Positions 34,289 through 41,619 of a stretch of DNA of 64,000 nucleotides are shown piece after piece. The notes under the pieces were generated by a model. That model did not search any database. It was not told the DNA's origin and saw nothing but the letters and a program-made list of their open reading frames with translations. Origin of the DNA: Euzebya tangerina. Its GTDB lineage: Bacteria > Actinomycetota > Nitriliruptoria > Euzebyales > Euzebyaceae. The stretch is from contig NZ_PPDK01000001.1 of NCBI RefSeq assembly GCF_003074135.1, forward strand, positions 3,348,001-3,412,000, written 5' to 3'. How positions within the stretch are numbered: the first letter of the stretch is position 1; the number at the start of each line of letters is the position of its first letter. The position numbers and the translations under genes were made by a program.

Positions 34289-36880
34289 GTGACCACCGTC
34301 GATACTCGTGACCTTGCTACGCGCGCCGCCAAGGGCGGCGCGTTGATTCTGCTGCGGACGAGTGCACTCTTCGCCGGGCTGGTCGTCGGCTTCCTCATCC
34401 TCGGGTGGGTCGCAACGATGCTGCTCACCCCGGCGACGACGGGGTTCGCCAACAGCGTCGGGTACGGCTTCCAGGTCCCCCCGGCGGTCCAGCTCGCCGG
34501 GCTCGACCAGACGTCCACGGTGTACGCCGCCGACGGCAGCATCATCGCCGTGCTCCACGACGAGGTCGACCGGACCATCGTCGACCTCGACTCCGTCCCA
34601 CCCCACGTCCAGAACGCCGTCCTGGCGGCCGAGGACCGGCGCTTCTACCAGCACGAGGGCTACGACGTCGAGGGCCTGGGCCGCGCCCTCTTCCAGAACG
34701 TCCGCAGTGGTGACATCAACCAGGGTGGGTCGACGATCACCCAACAGCTCGCCAAGAGCGAGGTCGGTGATGAGCTGTCGCTGCAGCGCAAGCTGACCGA
34801 GATCGCCTTCGCCCGTGCGCTGGAGGCACAGCTGACCAAGGAGGAGATCCTCGAGCGGTACCTCAACCAGGTCTACTTCGGCAGCGGCGCCTACGGCATC
34901 GCTGCGGCCGCGGAGGAGTTCTTCCGGGTGGACGTGGCGGACCTCACGCCATCGCAGGCCGCAACCCTGGCCGGCCAGATCCGCTCACCCGGTGCAACGA
35001 ACCCTCGCAGCTTCCCCGACATCGCCCTCCGTCGTCGTGACGAGATCCTGGTCGCGATGGTCGAGGAGGGGTGGCTCGAGGAGGGCCGTCTGGCCGCCGA
35101 GTTGGACACCCCCCTGGAGATCGCGCCGCAGATCATCGAGCAGCCCTCCGACCCCTACATCGCGGAGGCCGTCAAGCAGGAGTTCTACACCCTCGAGGCG
35201 TTCGGCGACAACCGGCTCGAGCGCAACGACGCGCTGCTCAACGGCGGCCTCGAGATCGAGACGTCCTTCGACCCCCGCCTGCAGGCCATCGCCCGCGACG
35301 CCGTCCTGCGCTACATGCCCGAGCAGAGCCCGACCGCAGCGCTCAGCTCCGTGGATCCCCGGACCGGTCAGATCCGTGCCATCTTCGGCGGCACCGACTT
35401 CGAGCAGGAGCAGTTCAACTTCGCCACGCAGGGTCGGCGGCAGCCAGGGTCGGGCTGGAAGCCGTTCGTCATGGCGACGGCGCTCGAGATCGGCTTCTCC
35501 CCCTCCATGGCACTGCCGGGCACCAGCCCGATGACCTTCCCCACCGGGGACACCTGGGAGACGCGCGGCGTCAAGAACTTCGGCAACGCCAGCTACGGCA
35601 ACCTGACCATGAGCAGCGCCCTCGTGCGATCGGTCAACACCGCGTTCGCCCAACTGATGCTGATCGTCGGTCCGGAGAACGTGGTGTCGTTGACCGAGGA
35701 GCTCGGCGTCAACGTCGAAGCCGCACTTCGCAACCCCGACACCGGCGAGATGATCATCAATCCTTCCATCGCCCTGGGGGGCCTGAGCGTGGGCGTCACG
35801 ACCTTGGAGATGGCCGGGGCGTACGGCGCGTTCGCCAACGCTGGCGCCTTCATCCGGCCGACCCTGATCGACCGCGTGACCGACCAGCAGGGCAACGTGT
35901 TGTACGAGCGGGACCTCACCCCTCAGCAGGTCCACGACCCCGTGGTCAATCAGATCATGGTCGACACCATGCAAGGTGTGGTCTCCGGCGGGACGGCCAC
36001 GCGGGCCAGCATCGCCAACCTTGGCTGGCGCGCAGCCGGCAAGACCGGCACCTCGCAGTCCAACGCCGACGCCTGGTTCACCGGGTACACGCCGGTCCTG
36101 TCGACCTCGGTGTGGGTCGGCCGGCCCGAGGGTCAGATCGCCATGAGTGGGGTCTCCAGCGGCCGGCAGCCGGCCCAGATCTGGCACGACTTCATGGAGC
36201 AGGCCCTGGCCGGGGTCGAGCCGATCCCGTTCCCCACAGAGCCACCCGGCGGGTTCGAGCAGGCCGAGGCCGAAGAGGGGGAGGTCGAGGTCCCCGACGT
36301 TCGTCAGCTGCAGGAGTTCGACGCGCTGCGGGAGCTGGCCGACATCGGCTTGTCCGCCTCCACCACTGAGGTGGACAGCGCGCGGCCGGCGGGCAGTGTG
36401 GTGTGGCAGCAGCCTCGTGGCGGGACCGTGGTGAACACCGGGGAGCAGGTCGTCCTCGGGATCTCCACCGGGCGGGCACCCCCGACCCCCGTCCCCGTCG
36501 CGGCAACCGAGGAGCCCACGGAGGAGCCGGAGGAGACCGAGGTCCCCGAACCGGTCGTCACGCCTCCCCCGGAGGCACCACCGGTCGACGCGGCACCACC
36601 ACCTCCGCCGCCAGCGGACCCTGCACCACCACCGAACAACAACCCGCCACCGGGTGAGCAGGCGCCGGGCAACCCCGAGCCACCTCCGCCGGAGGAGCCG
36701 GCTCCGCTCCCACCGGAGCCCGAACCGCAGCCGGAGCCCGAGCCGCAGCCGGAGCCCGAACCGGCGCCTCCGCCCGAGGCCCCACCGGCCGCGCCACCTC
36801 CCGAGGCTCCGGCACCCGAGCCGCCACCGCCTGATCCGGCCGGGGCGGGCCGTGACGGTGCTGCCGGCGGCGGGGCTTGA
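34289..36880 (+). CDS. class A penicillin-binding protein (glycosyltransferase + transpeptidase) with PASTA domain
   Basis: 863 residues from GTG 34289 (AAGGGA upstream); the open frame reaches 34202 but its first 29 codons abut the divergent pafB start. A transmembrane helix lies at ~15-45. The GT51 glycosyltransferase has its Glu near 115 (AAEDRRFYQHEGYD). The transpeptidase has the Ser nucleophile at ~388 (PGSGWKPF), then SVNTAF and KTGTS. A PASTA domain follows (~667-727) and then a ~130-residue Pro/Glu-rich repetitive tail. It builds peptidoglycan at the membrane. The next gene overlaps its stop. Confidence 0.95.
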   Translation: MTTVDTRDLATRAAKGGALILLRTSALFAGLVVGFLILGWVATMLLTPATTGFANSVGYGFQVPPAVQLAGLDQTSTVYAADGSIIAVLHDEVDRTIVDLDSVPPHVQNAVLAAEDRRFYQHEGYDVEGLGRALFQNVRSGDINQGGSTITQQLAKSEVGDELSLQRKLTEIAFARALEAQLTKEEILERYLNQVYFGSGAYGIAAAAEEFFRVDVADLTPSQAATLAGQIRSPGATNPRSFPDIALRRRDEILVAMVEEGWLEEGRLAAELDTPLEIAPQIIEQPSDPYIAEAVKQEFYTLEAFGDNRLERNDALLNGGLEIETSFDPRLQAIARDAVLRYMPEQSPTAALSSVDPRTGQIRAIFGGTDFEQEQFNFATQGRRQPGSGWKPFVMATALEIGFSPSMALPGTSPMTFPTGDTWETRGVKNFGNASYGNLTMSSALVRSVNTAFAQLMLIVGPENVVSLTEELGVNVEAALRNPDTGEMIINPSIALGGLSVGVTTLEMAGAYGAFANAGAFIRPTLIDRVTDQQGNVLYERDLTPQQVHDPVVNQIMVDTMQGVVSGGTATRASIANLGWRAAGKTGTSQSNADAWFTGYTPVLSTSVWVGRPEGQIAMSGVSSGRQPAQIWHDFMEQALAGVEPIPFPTEPPGGFEQAEAEEGEVEVPDVRQLQEFDALRELADIGLSASTTEVDSARPAGSVVWQQPRGGTVVNTGEQVVLGISTGRAPPTPVPVAATEEPTEEPEETEVPEPVVTPPPEAPPVDAAPPPPPPADPAPPPNNNPPPGEQAPGNPEPPPPEEPAPLPPEPEPQPEPEPQPEPEPAPPPEAPPAAPPPEAPAPEPPPPDPAGAGRDGAAGGGA

Positions 36881-37617
36881 GCCGCGCAAAGCCGGCTGCT
36901 GATCGGCGGATCCTGATGGTCGTGCCGACGCTCAACGAGGACGCGTCGGTCGAGAAGGTGCTCAGCGGGGTGCTGGACACCGGGGCCGATGTCCTGGTTG
37001 TGGATGATGGCTCGCAGGACCAGACCGTGCCGATCGTGGAGCGTGTGGCTGCCAGTCGGCCGGGGGTCCACCTGATGCAGCGGGGGCGGAAGCTGGGTCT
37101 GGGCTCGGCCTACCGCGACGGGTTCCGGTGGGGGATGCGGCGTGGCTACGACGTGTTCGGGGAGATGGACGCCGACCTGTCCCACGACCCTGGCAGTCTG
37201 CCCGATCTGATCGCGGGGCTCGAGGTCGCGGACCTCGTCATCGGCTCGCGGTACGTGGCCGGCGGGGCAGTTGAGGCCTGGCCGGTCTCACGACGCTGGC
37301 TGTCGCAGGGTGGCAACGCCTACGTGCGGCTGTGGACCGGTCTGCCGGTGCGGGACTGCACCGCCGGGTTTCGGCTGTACCACCGCGAGGTCATCCAGGC
37401 GATCGACATGGCCTTGGTCCACTCCGAGGGGTACGCCTTCCAGATCGAGATGGGCCTGCGGACCTGGCGGCTGGGGTTCGACATCCTCGAGGTTCCGATC
37501 ACCTTCACCGAACGGCAGGAGGGCGTGTCGAAGATGAGCAAGGCGATCGTGGCCGAAGCGCTCTGGCGGGTCCCGATGTGGGCCCGCCACCGTGGCGTCC
37601 GCCAGCGGCGTCGCTGA
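36877..37617 (+). CDS. polyprenol-phosphate mannosyltransferase-like glycosyltransferase (DPM1/Ppm1 type, GT2)
   Basis: 246 residues; TTG start overlaps the PBP stop by 4 bp. GT2 core: ILMVVPTLNEDASVEKV, VVDDGSQD, and the catalytic EMDADLSHDP; then DCTAGFRLYHREV, characteristic of dolichol/polyprenol-phosphate mannose synthases. The product would make polyprenol-phosphate-mannose for protein or lipid mannosylation. No C-terminal membrane domain. Repeat array A-left begins within 20 bp of its stop codon. Confidence 0.9.
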   Translation: MSRAKPAADRRILMVVPTLNEDASVEKVLSGVLDTGADVLVVDDGSQDQTVPIVERVAASRPGVHLMQRGRKLGLGSAYRDGFRWGMRRGYDVFGEMDADLSHDPGSLPDLIAGLEVADLVIGSRYVAGGAVEAWPVSRRWLSQGGNAYVRLWTGLPVRDCTAGFRLYHREVIQAIDMALVHSEGYAFQIEMGLRTWRLGFDILEVPITFTERQEGVSKMSKAIVAEALWRVPMWARHRGVRQRRR

Positions 37618-37632
37618 TCCGGGGGCCGCTCT

Positions 37633-37792
37633 ACTCCCGGTACACGGTCGCTGATCCGGGGCCCGCTCTACTTTCGGTACACGGTCTCGCCGGCCCACTC
37701 TCGGTACACGATCTCATCGGCCCACTTTCGGTACACGATCTCGCCGGCCCACTCTCGGTACACGATCTCATCGGCCCCACTTTCGGTACGCA
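37633..37792 (+). repeat. locus A left array: 27-bp tandem repeats of motif ACTYTCGGTACACG
   Basis: Six copies start at 37633, 37670, 37697, 37724, 37751 and 37779. From the second copy on the period is 27-28 bp. ACTTTC copies (followed by ...CTCGCCGGCCC) and ACTCTC copies (followed by ...CTCATCGGCCC) alternate, giving a 54-bp higher-order unit. All copies point the same way, toward the nuclease gene. No ORF or spacer variety is present. Confidence 0.9.
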
Positions 37793-37901
37793 AGTGGCGG
37801 CGGCTCACGGCTCGGTGTGCTGAGAGTTCTCCCTGAGCCGCACCCTTCGAACTCTGGGAACACGCTGTGAGACGAGCAGCCGCCTGTCGTGTACCGAAAG
37901 T
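37779..37901. repeat. two imperfect inverted-arm pairs downstream of nuclease A
   Basis: The arm at 37779 faces a degenerate inverted arm GGTGTGCTGAGAGT (37814-37827; weak, 9 of 14). A clearer pair is ACTCTGGGAACACG (37851-37864) against CGTGTACCGAAAGT (37888-37901), 11 of 14 positions pairing across 23 bp. They lie between the tandem array and the 3' end of the nuclease A gene. Confidence 0.6.
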
Positions 37902-37944
37902 CCTCGTCACCCCTGCCCGTCCGCTAGGTGGGGTGTGGGGTGCG

Positions 37945-38943
37945 CTACCCCGTCGGAGCCAACGTGTGGAGGTCGGTACGCCGAAGCTCGGACGCAGGGA
38001 GTGCCGGACAGACGAGTTCGCCTTTGAGGATCTGCTGTTCCCTCCAACGCCGGACTCCGTGGATGAACTCAGCCAGGCCAGCTGGATCTTGGAGCATGGA
38101 CTTCGTGACGACGATCACTCGGTACCCAAGGCGCTCGAGTGCGTAGCGTCGGGAGGCGTCCCGATCCGCCGAACCGTCATGGGGGCTTCCGTCGTACTCG
38201 ATGATCAAGCCCGCGGAGAGGAAGACGAAGTCCACCCGGAGCTTCCCGTGAACGGTGACCTGACAGTCGGGCAGGGGCGGGAACGGCTCGAACACCTCGC
38301 GGAACAGTCGTCGTTCGCCCTCGCTCTCCTGGTTGAACGCCCCGGAGGACCAGAAGTCCAGCAGCCGTTTCGCTCCTGCTCCGGGGAGACTTCGCCAGTG
38401 CTCCACCGCCTCCTCGAGGCGAAGCACTCGCGCGCTGCGCAACGAGTCGACCGCTGAGCGGACCGCGGGGTCTGACAGTTGGCCGGGCAGCGCCGCGTCC
38501 GCCAACGCCCGGGCAGGACTCGCGAGCGGTAGCCCTCGGACTCGCCAGACATCTACGTCGTCCATGCGGACCCTCCGGGGTCGGTACACCTCCGGCGCGG
38601 TGCGTGGACTTCGAGAACGGTCCACCAGGACCAGGGGTCTCATCGGAAGGGTGAAGCCGGCCGCGTCGAAGAGTGCCAGAGCGGCCCCGCCGGTGATCGC
38701 GACCGCATCCTTGCCCTCAACAGCTCGCTGGGAGAGGTAGCGGACCGGAACGTGGAGGCACTGATCAGGTGGGCGGCGACCCTGAGCCAATCGGTAGATG
38801 CCGTGCAGGAGCCGCTCGGTGTCTCCGTCATGGGCCCACGAGGCCGCCACGAGTCGATTGACCCCCACCCGTCTCAGCTGTGCGGCGGAGAGGATGCGGC
38901 CGGGATCGGCCTTGAATGCGTCGATGACGTGCTTTGGAATCAT
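37945..38943 (-). CDS. nuclease A: AbiEi-like N-terminus plus DUF559/Vsr-like endonuclease C-terminus
   Basis: 332 residues. Residues 1-55 form an AbiEi/type IV antitoxin-like winged helix (SAAQLRRVGVNRLVAASWAH...LLHGIYRLA). A central region includes ITGGAALALFDAAGF and GLPLASPARALADAALPG. Residues ~205-300 resemble DUF559/Vsr nucleases, with acids Glu208/Glu210, Asp238 in RVDFVF, Glu249 and Asp251 in LIIEYDGSPH, and His255. ATG at 38943 has no strong ribosome site. There is no adjacent AbiEii toxin. Both flanks carry repeat arrays of one private motif. A paralogue of the same design lies at 47250-48161. Confidence 0.7.
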   Translation of the reverse strand: MIPKHVIDAFKADPGRILSAAQLRRVGVNRLVAASWAHDGDTERLLHGIYRLAQGRRPPDQCLHVPVRYLSQRAVEGKDAVAITGGAALALFDAAGFTLPMRPLVLVDRSRSPRTAPEVYRPRRVRMDDVDVWRVRGLPLASPARALADAALPGQLSDPAVRSAVDSLRSARVLRLEEAVEHWRSLPGAGAKRLLDFWSSGAFNQESEGERRLFREVFEPFPPLPDCQVTVHGKLRVDFVFLSAGLIIEYDGSPHDGSADRDASRRYALERLGYRVIVVTKSMLQDPAGLAEFIHGVRRWREQQILKGELVCPALPASELRRTDLHTLAPTG

Positions 38944-39053
38944 GCTGTCAGGGTGCGCGATCGCAGGCGACGTCCGAGGCGCCCTGTGGACAACCTGTGA
39001 ATAACCGAGCCCACGCGGTCGCCGCAGGCGTTCTGGCGACTTGGCCCCATCTG

Positions 39054-39178
39054 ACTCTCAGTACACGATTCGACCCCACTCGCGCCCTGCCCGTGCACCC
39101 AGAGTCACAGATGAGCAGGTCAGAGGGGCCCTCTCGGTACAGGCACCGGTGATGTTGCAGACGTGGTGCACCGAGAGT
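39054..39178. repeat. two inverted-arm pairs upstream of nuclease A
   Basis: Pair 1: ACTCTCAGTACACG (39054-39067) with CGTGCACCCAGAGT (39092-39105), 11 of 14 pairing. Pair 2: CTCTCGGTACA (39131-39141) with TGCACCGAGAG (39167-39177), where CTCTCGGT/ACCGAGAG is a perfect 8-bp stem. The spans (48-52 bp) match the pair on the other side of the gene. Confidence 0.75.
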
Positions 39179-39313
39179 CGGCAGCACGGCCACGATGTAC
39201 CGAGAGTCGGCCCTGAAGGCCGCGATGTACTCAGAGTCGGCCACGGCGCACCGAAAGTCGGCAGCACGGCCAGTACCCAGAGTTGGCCCCGAAGACCACC
39301 GTGTACCGAGAGT
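39165..39313 (-). repeat. locus A right array: inverted copies of the same motif
   Basis: Six copies of CGTGTACCGAGAGT-like sequence at 39165, 39194, 39224, 39245, 39270 and 39300, at intervals of 21-30 bp, mostly followed by CGGCC or CGGCA. The orientation is opposite to the left array, so both arrays face the nuclease gene. The last copy ends 28 bp before the 3' end of the SCO6745 gene. Confidence 0.88.
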
Positions 39314-39340
39314 CGGGATCAGGGCCCGGAGTGGACCGGC

Positions 39341-40192
39341 TCAGCCAGGCCGGCTGGGCAGCGGATACGGACGGGGGTAGGCCTCCCCCTCGTTCAAGGC
39401 CGCCGCCAAGGGAGCGAGCAGGTCCCACAGCCGGAGCGAGTCCTCCTCCCCCAGCGCAGCCCACGGCCGGGACGCGAGTTGGTCGGTCCGCTGTTCGATC
39501 TCCTCGCGTAGTGCCCGCCCGGCGTCGGTCAGACCATCGCCGTCGTGCAGAGCCCGGGCCTGCAGGGCCGCCACGGCGGCACCCCACGCCTCGTCGTCCC
39601 AGAAGCGCGACTTCTGCAGGAAGCGCTGTGACACCCGGTCCTGCCACCCCGTATAGAGAACCAGGGCCTCGACGGCCCCGACCCCCTCCCCCACCAGGGC
39701 GGCGATGTGCCCGTCGCCGCGGTACTCCCGCAGCATCGTCACCCGTTGGAAGAGGTCCGCGAACGGCGTACCCGGCAACTCGACACCCGCATTGGCGGCC
39801 GCCAGCGGTCGGCCTTCGAAGCTGCAGGCGGCCACGGCTCGCCCGGCCAACTCGGTTGCCTCCTCCAGTCCATCCGTCGGTGCGTCCACCCGCTCATACA
39901 CCGCCTCGATTCCCGCGGCGCGGGCGGTCAGCAGATCATCCGGCGAGGCCACGGACCACGTCGCGGGCAGCGCCTGCTGGAAGAGCAACGGGTTGAAGTT
40001 GTAGAAGGTCGCCGCTGCCACCTCCGGTCCCACGGGCCCCATCGGCGCTGCCCGACCGGCGATGTACCCCTGCCCGCGGGGCTCGAGTCCCATCACGGCG
40101 TACCGCTCCTGCACCTCCGCCGCGAAGTAGAGGATGGCGTGGACGGGTTCGATGACACCGTGCATGGCACGGGCCAGCTCTGCGGGGGTCAC
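39341..40192 (-). CDS. SCO6745 family protein
   Basis: 283 residues; beginning MTPAELARAMHGVIEPVHAI, with FYNFNPLLFQQALPATW and VLYTGWQDRVSQRFLQKSRF. These are typical of the all-helical actinobacterial SCO6745-type family with a predicted winged-helix part. Function unknown. Thirty bases downstream of pafA on the same strand, so probably in the proteasome-paf operon. Confidence 0.75.
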   Translation of the reverse strand: MTPAELARAMHGVIEPVHAILYFAAEVQERYAVMGLEPRGQGYIAGRAAPMGPVGPEVAAATFYNFNPLLFQQALPATWSVASPDDLLTARAAGIEAVYERVDAPTDGLEEATELAGRAVAACSFEGRPLAAANAGVELPGTPFADLFQRVTMLREYRGDGHIAALVGEGVGAVEALVLYTGWQDRVSQRFLQKSRFWDDEAWGAAVAALQARALHDGDGLTDAGRALREEIEQRTDQLASRPWAALGEEDSLRLWDLLAPLAAALNEGEAYPRPYPLPSRPG

Positions 40193-40221
40193 AGTGGCTC
40201 CTCAGATGGTGATGACTCGAC

Positions 40222-41577
40222 TCACATCGAGTTGATCAGCTTGGCGACCCGCTCGTCGGAGGACTGGAACGGGTCCTTGCAGAGCACCGTCCGCTGCGCC
40301 TGGTCGTTCAGCTTCAGGTGCACCCAGTCCACGGTGAAGTCCCGCCGTTTTGCCTTGGCCTGCCGGATGAAGTCACCCCGGAGCTTCGCACGCGTGGTCT
40401 GTGGCGGCATGGACATCGCGGTGGAGATCTCGTGATCGTCCGTGACCCGGTCCACCTTGTTGTTCCGCTGGAGGACGTAGTACAGGCCCCTGCTGGTGTT
40501 CACGTCATGGAACTGCAGGTCGAGCATTGCGATCTTGGGATCCGACAGCTCCAACCCACGCTTGGTGCGGTAGTCCTGGATCAGCTGGTACTTGGTGACC
40601 CAGTCGACCTCTCTGGACAGCTTGAGCGGGTCGTCGGACAGCGTGTCCAGGATCCGACCCCACTCGGCCAGGACGTGGTCGGTCTCGGGATCCGACCCGG
40701 TGGACTGCACGAATTGGCTGACCCGCGCGTGGTACTCCCGCTGGATCTGCAGCGCCGACATCTCGCGCCCGCCCGCGAGCTTCACGCGGCGGCGACAGGT
40801 CATGTCGTGGGAGATCTCACGGATGGCCCGGATGGGGTTGTCGAGCGATAGGTCGCGCATCACCGCCCCCGACTCGATCATCCGCAGCACCAGGTCACAG
40901 GTCGCGACCTTCAACCAGGTGGTGTACTCCCCCATGTTGGAGTCGCCGACGATCACGTGGAGGCGGCGGAACCGCTCGGCGTCGGCGTGTGGCTCGTCGC
41001 GGGAGTTGATGATTGGGCGCGACCGCGTCGTGGCGGAGGACAACCCCTCCCAGATGTGCTCCGCGCGCTGGGAGATCGAGTAGACCGCGCCGCGGGGCGT
41101 CTGCAGGACCTTGCCGGCCCCGGCGAAGATCTGGCGGCTGACCAGGAACGGAATCAGCGTGTCGGCGAGCTTCTGGAACTCGCCGAAGCGGGCGACGAGG
41201 TAGTTCTCATGGCTGCCGTAGGAGTTCCCCGCGGAGTCGGTGTTGTTCTTGAAGAGGTAGATGGTTCCGGCGATCCCCTCCTCGTGCAGCCGCTCCTCCG
41301 CCTGGGCGACGAGCCCCTCGAGGATCCGCTCGCCGGCCTTGTCGTGGGCGACAACGGAGCGGACGGTGTCGCACTCGGCCGTTGCGTACTCGGGGTGGGA
41401 TCCGACATCGAGGTACAGGCGTGCACCGTTCTCGAGGAAGACGTTCGAGCTTCGACCCCATGAGACGACGCGGCGGAAGAGGTACCGGGCGACCTCGTCG
41501 GGTGAGAGCCGCCGCTGTCCGCGGAACGTGCAGGTGACGCCGTACTCGCACTCGATGCCGAAGATCCGACGGTGCAT
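40222..41577 (-). CDS. pafA: Pup-protein ligase PafA
   Basis: 451 residues, standard length. PafA couples the C-terminal Glu of Pup to substrate lysines in the cytoplasm. The glutamine-synthetase-like fold shows in [14 protein letters not shown] (Glu9/Glu11 metal ligands), the catalytic Asp57 in [14 protein letters not shown], and [20 protein letters not shown]. It follows a Ser/Thr kinase gene by 42 bp on the same strand. Confidence 0.97.
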   Translation of the reverse strand: MHRRIFGIECEYGVTCTFRGQRRLSPDEVARYLFRRVVSWGRSSNVFLENGARLYLDVGSHPEYATAECDTVRSVVAHDKAGERILEGLVAQAEERLHEEGIAGTIYLFKNNTDSAGNSYGSHENYLVARFGEFQKLADTLIPFLVSRQIFAGAGKVLQTPRGAVYSISQRAEHIWEGLSSATTRSRPIINSRDEPHADAERFRRLHVIVGDSNMGEYTTWLKVATCDLVLRMIESGAVMRDLSLDNPIRAIREISHDMTCRRRVKLAGGREMSALQIQREYHARVSQFVQSTGSDPETDHVLAEWGRILDTLSDDPLKLSREVDWVTKYQLIQDYRTKRGLELSDPKIAMLDLQFHDVNTSRGLYYVLQRNNKVDRVTDDHEISTAMSMPPQTTRAKLRGDFIRQAKAKRRDFTVDWVHLKLNDQAQRTVLCKDPFQSSDERVAKLINSM

Positions 41578-41619
41578 GAGGGGAGAGGTCCTGACGTCGC
41601 TGCGGGTGGTGAGGAGATC

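Noticed and set aside
34985-36889. Minus-strand frame (634 codons) opposite the PBP gene
   Set aside because: Arg/Trp-rich antisense shadow without domains.
37633-37792. CRISPR array
   Set aside because: The 27-bp periodic array has no unique spacers: the sequence between cores is itself repeated, and no cas genes are present.
37945-38943. Type IV toxin-antitoxin pair (AbiEi/AbiEii)
   Set aside because: The N-terminus is AbiEi-like, but no nucleotidyltransferase AbiEii toxin gene is adjacent, and the C-terminus is a nuclease-like domain instead.
37618-39340. Insertion sequence or transposon
   Set aside because: No transposase motif, no target-site duplication seen, and the repeats are multiple internal arms rather than single terminal inverted repeats.
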